Made by a program: the position numbers and the translations under genes. This document shows, one piece after another, positions 41,860 through 54,150 of a stretch of DNA of 64,000 nt (positions are counted from its first letter, which is position 1; the number at the start of each line of letters is the position of its first letter). Origin of the DNA: Spirometra erinaceieuropaei (lineage: Eukaryota > Platyhelminthes > Cestoda > Diphyllobothriidea > Diphyllobothriidae). The notes below the pieces were generated by a model that worked only from the letters and a program-made list of their open reading frames with translations, did no database searches and was not told where the DNA came from. The DNA lies in contig CACRXP010000144.1 of assembly GCA_902702965.1 (NCBI GenBank), positions 992,424 to 1,056,423 of the forward strand, in the 5' to 3' direction.

Positions 41860-43020
41860 GATTTGTGCAGGGTCTCTTCCCCGCCACAATAACCCCTATC
41901 CCGGCAACTCCCCCAAGACGTCGCGGCACCAAACAGTACGAACAATTTAGACTGGACGTGCGCACGTCCCGCGCTCACCGACCGCCATTTTTTCTTCCCT
42001 ACACCTCTCTCCCTTTCCTCCACCTCCTCCTCCGCACGCGCTGGCCTTTTTGCTACGCCTTGCGGGGCGGGCCATAGGGATGGTGGACCTGGAGGAGAAG
42101 CGGGCGCAGGAACGGGGTGAGGGGAGGCGCTATAGCCAACGCGCGAAGACACGCAGGGCGGATATTGCGGGAAAGTTGGACGGGGCGGTAAGCGGAGAGC
42201 AAACACGGGTCAGTCGGGCCTGGCAATGGGTACGCGCGTGGCTAGGGAGGGGGGCGGGGTGGCAGAGAGAGAGAGAGGAGTCGCTAGGGGCAGGCGTGTG
42301 CGAAGGGGAAAACAGAAGGCGATGAAGGGGTGGAGGACGAAGAGCTGGACGGATCTGCCAGGTTCCGGTCGGCACCCCCGGTGGAACACCACGGGTGCAG
42401 CCTGCTTAAAGGAAGAGAGGAGAATAGGCAGAAAATTGCCCGCAACTCGCATCAGGCGTGTGCGCGTACGTGGGGAGGGATGACCTTGAGGGCAGGCACA
42501 ACTGCACGCCGGAGGACGCGCACATGCACATTTCCGCGAAATCTGTCTATCACTGGTTGACTTTTTTGTCCGCCACCCCTGCGGTGTCAGCAAAGAGACG
42601 CGGCACACGTGCGGAAACGCGGCTTCCGCGTGAATCATTCGGGCGCACCGCGCACGCACGTGTGCTTCCGACATCGAGGCACATTGCGGACCAACGTGCC
42701 CTTTCCCTCTCTCCTAACAACATCTGATTTCTGATTCTTCTTTTTCCGTTCTTCATCCACTTCCTCTTTATTCTCTCCCAAGGGAATTCTACTCCCACGT
42801 TCAATGAAGCCGTCTCCGCACATTTCCACCCTCCTCCTCCCCCTCCTGCTCCCCCTCCTCCTCCTCATCACCATCATGGCTATCTTCGTATTCCTTGCCG
42901 TTGTTGCTGTCGTCATAATCGCCGTCGTTTCCACCTCGAAAAATTCAGCGGGAACAGCAGTGGAAATATCATCGTCCATCCTCTTCCTTATGTGCCTCCT
43001 CTTTCTTCCTCCCATCTTCA
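41860..43020. other. GC-rich, strand-skewed low-complexity block, no supported gene
   Basis: Purine-rich then pyrimidine-rich tracts (GGGAGG, CTCCTCC) generate overlapping open stretches on both strands, for example a 130-codon hydrophobic one at 42804 that runs on into the T1 element. None shows a domain. Confidence 0.4.
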
Positions 43021-43022
43021 TC

Positions 43023-43440
43023 TTTCAGCCAGATCGCAGTTGGTACCCAGGACCCGCATTACAGGTGGCGGGGAGGGGTTTGTTTACTGGGGCTATTTTA
43101 TGGGATTCAAAAATCACATCTAACCCATTTGACTTCCGTTTTACGCTTGAGGTTAGGATTAAGGTACCGGTTAAGGGTTTCCGATTTTCGGGTTAGGGTT
43201 ATGCATTTAGGTTTAGGTTTTCGGGTTACGGTTAGGGTTTAAGCGTGCGATTAGGTTTCAGTATTACGGTTAGGTTTTTTAGTTACGGCTGTCTAAGAAT
43301 AACGGCTACGTTTACGATTTCGGTTAGGGTTGGGGTTGCCGTCAGGGTTAATGGTTAGCGTTTAAGGTTGAGGTTATGGTTAGGGTTAAGGTTAGGATTA
43401 AAGGTAAGGTCGCCGTCCGCATCCCCATTCCTGGCGATCT
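43023..43440 (+). mobile_element. TIR element with telomere-like core (family T1), second copy
   Basis: Opposed copy of 13861-14275. The left end is AGATCGCAGTTGGTACCCAG and the right end, in reverse complement, AGATCGCCAGGAATGGGGAT, which lost about ten bases of the terminal repeat. The interior (43150-43415) is a TTAGGG-like degenerate array with the same deviations as the first copy read on the other strand. Confidence 0.7.
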
Positions 43441-43534
43441 AACCCATCTTTCTCTTGTCCTACTTTTCAATTGTTGGTTAAAGGGGTCTTGCGTAACGCT
43501 TCTGCTGCTGTTTCACTGAATAATAATAGTAATA

Positions 43535-43565
43535 ATGACGATGATGAGGATGATGATGATGGTGG

Positions 43566-43647
<82 letters not shown>

Positions 43648-43650
43648 GAT
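43535..43650. repeat. (GAT)n microsatellite
   Basis: About 35 consecutive GAT/ATG triplets. It produces artificial poly-Asp, poly-His and poly-Ser frames. Confidence 0.95.
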
Positions 43651-44459
43651 GATGGAAATGAGAAAGCAAAGTGCACTTTGTACTTGGCGTTAGAGGGGTC
43701 GTTTAACAGACTTTGAGATGACAAAGCCCTAGGAGTTCTTCTTGGTTGAAAAGGAACAAATGGGGGTTTTCAAAGCAGAAAATTTCCGCCGTGTTCTCCT
43801 ACAGGCCTGTGGAGGTAGTAGACGTCCCAGAGTTTGGTTACGAAGCCCTGCCCAACGTAGGAAAGCAGATTCTCTGTAAGCAGTGTCGGTGATATTTCTC
43901 GTTCGTCGATAATCAAGGCAGTAATCCCCTCCATTACTTCCTTCGACGCCTACTCACTGGTCTAGAAAAACATCGTGAGCATCAAGCATAGCATAACAGA
44001 GCATTGCTACTACCCTTCAGTGTATGTTGTGTAGATGGTAAATTACGGTGTGCCAAAAAAGCTCTCTGTTGGCAGAAGTTCTTTACCAACATCGACATAC
44101 GAAACCGACGCAACAACCACAACCTGATAGGATAAGTATGAGGACCAAGAGCTTACATAAGTCAGAGCCTGTCCTTTTAAGTGGGTATCCAGGAGTTAGA
44201 ACCGTAGCAGTGTGGATAGAGGCGAGTTCATGAGCGCCAAGTTCCTGTGGAGGAGAAGACAGCTTGATCATCGGAAGCGTGTTGCCTTTTTTCGCGGCCG
44301 CTTGACCCTTGACTGAGATGACCACCAAAGACCTTCTGACTGGAACTGTGCAGAGTCGATTTCCCGACCCTGAATTTGGTCGACTATATCCGCAGCGAAG
44401 TCAAAAAGACACTGGTGGAGAGGTATTACCAGCCGAGAGGGAGAACACTGTCGTCAACC

Positions 44460-44625
44460 ATTTGATACCCACCAGCAGGCTGAGATTTTAACCCGGGTAC
44501 TTTGGTCAGTAGCTGTAGCTCAGCATTAAGGCACGGGCCCGAGTTCTGTTTAAGTCATCGGGAATATGCATAGTGACAGAGGATTTAATTGCGCCTAACT
44601 GCGCATGAAACGCGGACGTTCTGTT
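44460..44625 (-). mobile_element. SINE A relic
   Basis: On the minus strand, CGGGCCCGTGCCTTAATGC (tRNA-like head), GACCAAAGTACCCGGGTTA and AAATCTCAGCC; the 5' block is TTTAAGTCATCGGGAATATG on the plus strand. Confidence 0.5.
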
Positions 44626-45412
44626 TTGTTTTTCGGCGTCGTTTCAGTGAACGCGCCGGCTATCGCCTGGAGACGACCAAGGGGACTGAAAGAACTATTA
44701 CCTAACTTGGTTCTCCGATTCAGGAATCCTCAGTTTCCATGATGACGACGTCGCTGATCGCTCGTTCTTATGCAACTACCCGAAAGGGAGATCAAGACCA
44801 AAATGAGGTCGGTTCTCCTTCTTAAAGTCAGAGTATCTCGGCTTATGCCACTTCTTCGCCTAGCATCGAGGGCAATGATGTGCTTATTATTAGTATCCTC
44901 AGAGAAGATATAACATTCCCAAGCCGCTGGTCCTTTCCGTTGTCCTTTGTTTCACACCCTCGCTTTAAACCTCACGGTCCCGTAGTAAACGCTCATCATA
45001 ATAACCCACCTGCGCACATCATCGATGCGTGAATATTGCCCCCAGCCTCTCTCTTGTCCGACAACAGATTGTCAACAGTTAGAAAACGTACAAGTACAGT
45101 AACACTTGTCCGCAGACCTCTTTTTCCATTGACATCAATAAGGCATGCCAAGCGCCGTGCCAGCACGAGATTTACTGCGTCCTTCAACACGGCACTCTAC
45201 TTATTAACTTTGAACAAGATCCCGGTGGCAGAACTTTGGCTGTGCTAGAAAAGCACTCAGTAATAGAAAAATGTTTCTTCTTGCTGAAATCTCAGGGCTT
45301 AATTTCAGGGTAAACAAGTCACAGGTCGATAGGTTTTCTACTTTTGTCAGGCTTTTCCGGCGTTTGTCGTAGTCGTTTGGTTACACAGTACAATACGCCA
45401 TCTTTGCACTTA

Positions 45413-46404
45413 CAGTAAATGTGCTAACTCCTGAAATGTCAACCGAAATTTCGAAATGCGTTCTCGTTTCGAAAAGATAAATTAAGTAGTGTTGTAAAAC
45501 GAATCAGGATGCAGCATAAATCTATAATGATCCAGTTACCTCAGGGTGTCGGCTTTCGAAAGAACTTATTTTCGGCTGCATGCAATATCTCTACTCCGCA
45601 AAAAATGACTACTTAGGTAGTAAGCAATTTTCTCATTGAGTTTTGATGCCCTTGAAAATTCAATTATATTTCATGGAAAACATGCATAAAAATATTCAAT
45701 CTTTTATTTTTTCGGTAGAACTTCACGACTTCTTCCAATTTCATACTCAAAAGAAGAGTATAATTCGGTTTTACAAACTGTTCTAGTTCCCGAATAATTT
45801 TGAATCTGACCTGCTGTTACACTTGCATTCAGGGTTCCAAATCTACAGGCCATATAATTTCCGCGTACGGAAAAACGGGAATTTCTCTACGGTGTTAAGA
45901 GGAGACCATATGGATTTCATAAAATTAAGCAGTGGATTTGAGCAATATTGTTAACTTTACAAGCCACATTCGTAAATGCAGATACATGACGTTTCATGAA
46001 CGGCCATTTAACGGTATTAAAAATCTCACAGTTAGAAACTTTTCTAAAACCGAATTATACTCTTCTTTTGAGTATGAAATTGGAAGAAGACGTGATTTTC
46101 TACCGAATAAATAAAATAATCAATATTTTTATGCATGTTTTCTATGAAATATAATTGAATTTTCAATGTCATCGAAAATCAATGAGAAAATTGCATGCTA
46201 CTTAAGTAGTCTTTTTTTCAGAGTATAGATCTTGCATGTGGCCGAATATAAGTTATTTCGAAAGCCGACACCCTGAGGTAACCGGATCATTAGAGATTTA
46301 TGCTGCATCATGATTAGTTTTACAACACTACTTAATTTATCTTTTCGAAACGAGAACGCATTTCGAAATTTTGGTTGACATTTCATGAGTTAGCACATCT
46401 ACTG
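45413..46404. mobile_element. Foldback element F with ~370-bp inverted arms and TA target duplication
   Basis: 992 bp. It begins TA|CAGTAAATGTGCTAAC and ends GCACATCTACTG|TA, with the TA dinucleotide on both sides. Arms about 45413-45785 and 46035-46404 are near-perfect inverted repeats (for example AAATGCGTTCTCGTTTCGAA, mirrored as TTCGAAACGAGAACGCATTT). The ~250-bp loop holds TGCATTCAGGGTTCC, CATATAATTTCCGCG and AAGAGGAGACCATATGG. It has no transposase. CAGT termini and TA duplication point to Tc1/mariner-type mobilisation of a non-autonomous element. Confidence 0.8.
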
Positions 46405-46679
46405 TAGGATATGGCTCATAAGTGAACAGTTAGACCTTGCTATTGGGCTTTAAGATGGCAGCAATGCCGCCAATGCAAATTTTGAATTTTACACGCGTCT
46501 CAGGGACATTTCGACCTTAAATGGCCGACTTCCGCAGTTGGGAAACTCCTTCATGCCGATCGATGGTACTGAAAGATCTTGGGTTTAAACCGCGTTGCGC
46601 TACAACTGCGTGGGAGTGCAGGCGGCCAGCACGTGTGGGTTGCATGCATTTTATGGAGGCCCACAACACGCCAGTCCCC

Positions 46680-47000
46680 GCACGCGAATAGTTCGACCGT
46701 TAAGTACGATCATGTCCACTGTGTGCTCCACAGCAGGCTGAGAGGATGGATTGTGATTTGTGTGAAAATTTAGTTTATAGTGACAGTAGACTTTCACAGC
46801 ATCCACCGCACACTCCCCTCCTTCCCTACGTGGACTCGGCGTCAAGACAGACTCAAGAAGATCGGAGGCGGAGGGGGTCGCAGGTGGATGACATAGTCGA
46901 GCCCGCACCTTGCTGCTACACTCCACACCCCCTGATCCACACAGCAAATGACCAGGTTTTTGACCAAGAACAACAATGGGGGGGGAGCGACAGGAGTCCC
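46680..47000 (+). repeat. Repeat family B, single diverged unit
   Basis: TAGTTCGACCGTTAAGTACG, AATTTAGTTTATAGTGACAG, CTACGTGGACTCGGCGTCAA, CCACACCCCCTGATCCACAC in family order. Confidence 0.65.
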
Positions 47001-47832
47001 AGTGTGCGCGACGACTGGCGACAACCGGGTCCGCCACCGCACCCCGAAATGTTGGCATTTGTTTTGGTGCGTAATCCGATAACGCCTGCTAGAATCCGAT
47101 ATAGCCCCTGTGTTGGTCCAGCGCATCTACCACGTGCCCGACACACAGTCGGTTTAACTCGATCAGGAAAGACAGATAGAGGAATACGTCAGTTTAGATC
47201 GGATTTCCTCACTATCCTCTCCCACGGCGAGTTAAAATATTGGGTACGAAAGTCTATCGGACGGAAAATGTAACTTGGTCCTCCTTGCGACCAAGTAGCA
47301 GACTGTGAAAACTCCTTCATAATGCAGAGCTTACGGCCTTATCATCTTCGTAGGAGCTGGGGCGTCACTCTTAGAGAACGTGTGACACGTGAAAATGCCG
47401 TGCATGCGCGCATGTCCAGTTGTCTTGAATCTGTACTGCCAGTGAAGCAAGCAGGACGTGGAAAGGGTTACGCTGGACGATGTGCATACTTGCTTTACTA
47501 CAAACAATACTCCGCACATGTAACCGCTGTGCTCTATCTTGAGTAACGGCGGATCTCGTCACCTTCACCTGCAACTCACCGTTACAAGCGTCCGTCCGAT
47601 TATCGCACATGAACGACCTCAAAAGTATGATTTTATGGGACACTATGAGGTCCACTAGCCGGACTGCAGTTCGCATCACAGGTTATCTTCATCCATGACT
47701 TCCAGGGAACCTTCACGGCCGATCGGCTGTTCGTGCAGGGGCTGTACGAAGGTAAACACTCCATCTTTAATTCATGAGTGTTCCTCAGAATGCTTCTTCT
47801 CCTGCGCTATCCCAATACATATTAAAAAAATA

Positions 47833-47957
47833 AAATGATACCGAGAAATACAAGGAAGACCGGAATGGCTTTTTCGGGCGTATTAGTAGTCATCAGCTCC
47901 AAGGCACAACGGAACAAGCACGTTCCGTAACCTCATCGGTGAGCGTCCTACTGTCAC
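47833..47957. mobile_element. Chimeric SINE A fragment
   Basis: Minus-oriented 3' end with part of the hammerhead (to GTCATCAG at about 47895), joined directly to a plus-oriented 5' block (CCAAGGCACAACGGAACAAG). The break lies at the edge of the CTGATGA core. Confidence 0.65.
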
Positions 47958-47999
47958 ATATTAATAATTTTTAAGGACTTTACTTTGAGCTACTCATGT

Positions 48000-50950
48000 T
48001 GGCAAGTCGGTTAATTATCCTGATGCATTATGCCTCTAGTTGCTATTACACATTTTTAATACTATTCGAGTGGCTGAACTTAAAGGAATGTCCGAATTTA
48101 TGAGTGGGAGTAAAAGAATAATGCCTAATTTGAAAGGCCCGCAGGCATGGTTGAGAAAGTTTCGTTTTAGAATGACCGATAAAAACTTGAGGTATCACTA
48201 GTCCGAGACGACCCAACGGAAGCTGTCTTGTCTGGAAATTATGTCAGAAAACTCCCTTTGCGTTTTTAAAGTAAAACACCAAGTATTTGAGGTCACAATA
48301 TTCATCGGCAGGGACCATAATACCACGTGGGTTCCTAAACGGTAACACGCTGACAGTTGATTGGGCATCTTTCCAGCCAATTGTATAAAGCACACTCGAA
48401 AACCCCTGCGCTCTTGAAGTCGGATTTGTCTTTACGGCCTTCCATTGCCTAGGGTAACGCCACAATAACGGCCAGAAAGCGCCATCAAAAATCCAATTCC
48501 TGTGCCTATTACGTAGGAAGTAATATCTGGAATTTGGTTAGTGAGGCAAATGTAGTTTCTGACTAAGAGAAAGTTTACGAACTCCGTATGGTTACGCGTA
48601 TGCTCCACTTCACGTCAGTCTATGACCGCTACAATGCAATCCCTGTCTACCGCAATATCTGTCCGGAAATATTTTGAAATTACTGAGAGACTCCTTAAAA
48701 AGGAAACACAATTTATTTTGCAGGATGCCATACGAACAGCACAGGTACCAGCTAAAACACTCTGTGGCTGATGGATGTTGGCCGAAATATTCATACATCT
48801 ACGCCTATAGACCTTACTTCAAACTTATTTATTCAAAATGAATAGTTAATTTCTAAAGAAATTAAAAAGTAGCAGTTGTTTCATCGCGATCCGAAGCCAA
48901 ACCAAAACTGCTCGTCACATAAAAAGTAAAAACATTTCGACAAAGCCGGCTGAGAATGTGCTTCCTCAGAGTCAAAAACATGCCTCAACGAAAACGTGAG
49001 TTGCGACTGTGTTTCCCGATATACGTCTGTGCAACCCATGTAGTTAGCGATTTGCAATTAAATTCATATCAAAAGATGCAAGCTATGCTGCATTCTGTCC
49101 CTAGATGCAGTCTATAATCTGAAAACACTGAATTCAAAGCGTTTGACCTTGAAATTGGCTTTGGTATAGGGAGGAGTTATTTTTGACTGAGACACCTCCG
49201 CAACTTGAAAGCAGACTACAAACCCCTACTCTCACATATAACCTCCAAGGCTGACAGGCAAAATAACAACAGAATTTGTACTCTGTGAGAGGACGTACCG
49301 GTGTTATTCGGTGCTTAATATTCAGTTCGTCTCGGAAGATAGTTCTTCCGTCGCTGAGTAGATTTACCGCAAATTTTTATTGAAGAGAGCGTATGAGGAG
49401 TACCAGGGGACAGTGCGAATTGTCCGAGACCGTTAAAAACTTTATATTAGTTTAGTGTTTTTATATACTGCTGCGGGCATGCTAGAAAGCTCAGGAAAAG
49501 ATTTCAACTTATTCTCCTTCGCCAATCCGATAATTTTAGAAGGCCATTCTCGAGTTCGCACGAAGGAGGTTTAAACTGCTAAAGACTACAAAGCGCACGA
49601 CGAACAGAACGCCACCTTTACCTATTCTAACGTACCATGGTTTCCCTCTCAACCGACAAAGTCTGGATGATTTTGTTCATCCCCTTTATTCTAAACTATT
49701 TGCTTCGAAGTCCTCCCAGCCCACGCCCCGTGGTTTCCAATATATCTCTGGCCGTACATTGGCATATGAGCATTCACTATGCCATTTCAATCGCGATACA
49801 TTATGTAAATAAAGCTAAACTCGGAAACTGCGGCTTGGACTGCCCCTGCAGAAGATAGTCACTTCTATGCAAACCTGTTTACCTTTGCATCAGTGGGAAA
49901 ATTATATCCAGTTTAAAATGAGCGGAGCCATTTTTACTGAAAAGGCTGAAGGATACTTTCCAAACAAGGCGTACTGTTCTCACTTTCTTCCGTTTTCGTT
50001 TAAAGACAACGTTCTGACACTCTTCGTTCACATAAATTGACATCTTCGCGCCGGGGTTTGTTATAATAGGCTGGTTGGATTCATTTCATGCTAACGGGCG
50101 ATCTTCACACTTCCCGAACGATCCGCAATCCCCATTCATCTCCCGCGGATTCTTGAGTTCACTGATTGTGCTCTTGTCCGCTTGAATCTTTGCAAAATCT
50201 GTAGTTCAGTCTGATAGGTAGAATTACAATGTAGAAACGTAGACAAGGAAGTCCACATAACCTTGAAGGTCTGTCGAAAACTTCTCAGACGCCGCCCTGA
50301 GCTCCAAAACTTTTCCTTTTTTGCCGGAGCCACAATCTGCCGTTTTGAATGCAGTCGTCAGTTCGATTTGGAGGAAGATGATCGTGCCATTCATAACACG
50401 CATGCACAGGCGAGACCTTTTTTAAAAGAATAGGAGTTGAAATCAGCGCGAACACTCATATGTTGAAGTGATTGCTCATTCGACACACTGGAGTTTCACA
50501 ATTTCACTTTGACGGAAAAGCGCGGTAGGCCTTGAGGCCTCTTAAACACCTGGCCGAAGTTCTGATAGACGCTTAAGAACAACAGTAAGTTCCGGCCTAT
50601 GATTGCAGCACTCTGAAGCATAAAACAGAGCGTAACTGATACACTAGCACGGTGAGTGTGTGTTGTCAATCAAACTGCATACTTTACAGCAACCGTCGAA
50701 ATGCTTAAGTTGTTTTTTGTTGTCCATGGAAAGTCACCTGTTTTGTGCGTAAAGAATCGGCAAATAATCGCATTCCATGCGATCCAAATTAAAGAGGTGC
50801 GCCTTTTGCAAAGTGAATATTTATGAATAAAAATTGTCTATTAGGGGTGTATATATCCAACACATGTGCTGGAGCTATTTGGAGCTATTTGAACAAGAGA
50901 TAAAGCGGCTCTGTCGACCGAACAGCTGCCATAGTAGCTGGTGAGAACGG
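48000..50950. other. AT-rich intergenic block, nothing recognised
   Basis: No repeat of the families above and no protein motif seen. Confidence 0.4.
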
Positions 50951-50964
50951 AAAATGGGTTTTAG

Positions 50965-51015
50965 CTCTGGTAGAGGGACGCTCACGAATCGCGCTACGGA
51001 ACTCACTCTGCCAAA
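50965..51015 (-). mobile_element. Short SINE A2 fragment
   Basis: GGTAGAGGGACGCTCACGAA and TCGCGCTACGGAACTCACTC match the A2 5' block only. Confidence 0.45.
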
Positions 51016-52095
51016 AGACAAGACATACAGTGTACGCCGGTTACGGTGTCGATTCCGACTGCGTCGAAGCCCTTACTGAACACAATGACTGTATCGATGC
51101 CAGTTTTATCTGAGACCGAGACTACACACGGGGAAAGAAGCTAGGGTTTTCCGAGCAATACTTCAAGTTATTAACCCCATCCTATCCGGGCAGTTAGTAA
51201 ATTTTGATGCTTACCCTCTGATTCTCACCTCCCTAATTGCATCCGGTTAATCTGCGTAAGTCAGTTGACGAAATAGTTGACTTACTTCCTTGGAATACCA
51301 CATGTGCCGTTTTCATATGTCACAATATTCGTCCTGTTCACTTATGGTCTCAAAATGTCCTCTGGAAAAAATTATCCGGCGAGGAGATAGAAGTTCGGAC
51401 ACACGTTAGCAGCGATTCTTCCGACCATGATCTCAGCATTCATGCGTCTAGAGATGTTTGATGTGAAAAAACATGAAAGACGCATGAGTTCTGGCCACTA
51501 ACTCCTTATAATATTATCATGCATATGATTTGACATCTATCCTGTTACTTTGACCGCGACAACAGGAGAAAAGCGAATGGGTGTGTTATCGGTCGTCGAT
51601 CGCATGCCAAATTAAGCTCGATTGCAATGTGTGTGCTGTAGGTGAACAATAAATGGAATGTGAACATTTGTCGCACTTTCCTGAACGAAGAGCCACACGG
51701 GACGTTTTCATTTTTAAATGAACAGATTTCTCACGAAAAAGGTTCCATAGACCGCGATAATGTCAAAAAGGTTGAGGGCTGACACACCACACTTCGACGG
51801 AAATTGTTCCCAGTCGAATGCAACTACTTTGTGGCCACTGGATCGGATCAAAGGAGTTTGACCAGACCTTGAAAAGAAAGACAAACTGAAAGTGGACATC
51901 GCGTGATTTTGAGGTCGGCCGGAGGGTAAGTCGTTGATTGAGGCATTTGCCTTGAGATTTAATGCCGAAAAAATAGGAATAACTTCAGTTGCCGGCATTC
52001 TGGACTGCCCGCCTTAGTCCATCTCCGGGATACCAATAAACCTGACAATCTAAACATTGTCAACGTGGACGTTCGACGTGTAAACAACAGCATTG
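51016..52095. other. Intergenic block, nothing recognised
   Basis: Short unsupported open stretches only. Confidence 0.35.
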
Positions 52096-52099
52096 CATG

Positions 52100-52240
52100 C
52101 GTAAGGGTAGTGATTTGGGTATAAATTAGTTTACAGGGATATGAGACTTGCAGTAGCCAGTGCACTCTCGTCTCTTACACCCATATGAGCCCGTTGTCAA
52201 TACAGGGTCACAAACACCGGCGGCGGTATCGGACATGGTG
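52100..52240 (+). repeat. Repeat family B relic
   Basis: ATAAATTAGTTTACAGGGAT, GAGACTTGCAGTAGCCAG, CCCGTTGTCAATACAGGGTC match the middle of the family B unit. Confidence 0.45.
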
Positions 52241-52309
52241 GGTGACAAAGCAGCGGGTACCATGCATGCCTGGTCAGCGCCCAGTAAACAGAAATTTAGG
52301 CAGTATGCC

Positions 52310-52593
52310 ATTGCCGACAAAGACAAGAGAGACTGGAGTGGCCATTTCTGGCTTATTAGCCGCCGTCAGCAAGCCATACCCAAACCCGAAGTATAGAACA
52401 CCCAAGGCTCGAACTCGCGACCTGTTTGTTAGAAGTCCACACCTCTAACCACTGTCGGTTTATCGATCGGGAATATACAATGGTAGGGGGGCGCTCACCG
52501 ATCGTTCTAACGGAGCTCACTCGTTCCGTTGTGCCTTACAGACTCTTTCTCGAGTCCAACCATCCGCCTCACAGTGGCGCATGATATATAGGC
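52310..52593 (-). mobile_element. tRNA-derived SINE, family A2, first of tandem pair
   Basis: Minus orientation, full length but lacking a stretch after the tRNA-like head. The B box region is GGCTCGAACTCGCGACC on the plus strand. The hammerhead segment 52331-52375 has CTGACGG for the core box and ACT at the cleavage site, so it is predicted inactive. Confidence 0.8.
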
Positions 52594-52740
52594 AGAATGA
52601 TATTACCGACAAAGACAAGGATGCCTGGAATGGCCATTTCTGTCTTATTGGCCGTAGTCAGCCAGTCATACCCAGCCCCGAGGTATGGAACACCCGAGGC
52701 TCGAACTCGCGACCTGTTAGTCTACGCCACGTCTAACAGG
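52594..52740 (-). mobile_element. SINE A2, second of tandem pair, 5'-truncated
   Basis: Joined head-to-tail (GGCAGAATGATATTACCGAC). Its hammerhead segment 52623-52667 has CTGACTA, GAAA, TGGCCA, TT and CCAGGC. It starts 292 bp from the preceding one. It is cut in the tRNA-like region at about 52738. Confidence 0.75.
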
Positions 52741-53569
52741 AACTTCACAGAGGTAAAAGTAGGGACGGCTTGGGTCCCAACAGACTAGAAGTGTCATAGA
52801 GGTCACAGTAGGAGGAAGCCATTGCCGCTTGGCTCTCCGTCCTGCAAGGAGGACCGAGTTACCCCATCAGCTGGCAGATTTCCAAGTCCCGACTTTTGGT
52901 GCATCGTAATGGTTTAAATCAACTGGGTGACAAATGGACGGGGTCCGTGGTGTCCTCACTCATTCTGTCTTCTCCCAGGCACCAATCCACTGTCCGAGTC
53001 GGTCAGCTGCTTGGTGCATAAATATGGAATAAGTGGCTGGCGCAGTGAAAACATACATCAAGGCTTGTCAAATCATCTTCAATGTGTGTTACTTGTTATG
53101 GGTGCGAAGTCGGGTTAACATGTACGATGCATTAGTATAGTTCCCGTGTTTTGAACCAGCACATCTATAGCGTGTTCCGTTGTTCAGAAACACCTATGAA
53201 CCTGTATCGTCACAGGTACAGGATGTTTCTCTAGCAGCAAGCATGCGACCCCCTGTTCCGATATGGTCGGCTGAACGTCGCGTGTCAGAAGATGCATCTA
53301 CGTGAGAAATATGTTCTTTGGTGCATCCTGGTACACGAAATAGGGGGCAGACAGTGTGTGGCCGCATAGATGGTCCGTCTAGCTTTTTCAGACCGTCAAT
53401 TGAAGGACTCAGGCAGTCTACTGGTGAGGGAGGAGAAAAAGAGTGAGTCAGACCCTGCAAAATACATCCTTACGATACTTCAGCGCATTCCCCACTGATA
53501 ATAAAGATGACGGGCTTCAATCAATCGCCACAAATCGGGCCTTGGGAGAGGTCAACCTATGATACAGGT

Positions 53570-53870
53570 GGATCTTCATGGTCAGAACGTTGGAGGCGAG
53601 CGAGCCAGACTGCATGTGGTTTCCTCAAAATGCGGTCTTTGTGGCATTCTCATACACGGGCGATTTTAGTTGCCCTTACAGAGTTCTGATGCATGTGCAG
53701 CGGTGATCCCGTCGTGTGGGACAAGAGAAGTCGAGCCGCTTAATTTTTTTCAGTCACCACATTGGCGTCCACTTCCGATCGTCTTGGCAAATGTCTTGCC
53801 ATCGGAGCCTTGTCGGTCACAAGGTGGACGACGCCGCTCGCGGCCTCTGAACTGTTCTCTCGTGCATTAC
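53570..53870. repeat. Dispersed repeat D, copy 1
   Basis: Aligns by eye with 57890-58150: CACTTCCGATCGTCTTGGC versus CACTTCCGGTCGCGCTGAC, TGCCATCGGAGCCTTGTCGG versus TGCCGTCGGGGCAAGGCGG, and AAATGCGGTCTTTGTGGCAT versus CAATGTGGTCTTTAAGACGC. Nature unknown; possibly a decayed LINE segment. Confidence 0.45.
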
Positions 53871-54150
53871 GCCGCCGTGATGTCCGCGCAACATTATTCA
53901 TTAACGGAATATATAGCACCTAATCAGAAAAAAAGAGAAATTTCTGCTTTCTCGAACAAGTTCGCTCTGTAGCTGAAAAGCATTTACCAAAAAGCACGGA
54001 AGCAAATGGGCTTTCCTTTATGTTTCATTGCAAGAAAAGTCCTTCTCATTGAGAACTGGTGACAGGAATAGACTATACCGTTTGTGAATTCGAGCGCAGT
54101 GCTAAACCAAACCAAGTACGCAATTAGGAACGCAGCTAACGGCAAAAATA

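Noticed and set aside
42804..43196. 130-codon hydrophobic open frame resembling a membrane protein.
   Set aside because: Pyrimidine-rich low-complexity sequence that runs on into the telomere-cored repeat; no conserved motif.
43471..43724. Open frames encoding poly-Asp, poly-His or poly-Ser on both strands.
   Set aside because: Produced entirely by the (GAT)n microsatellite.
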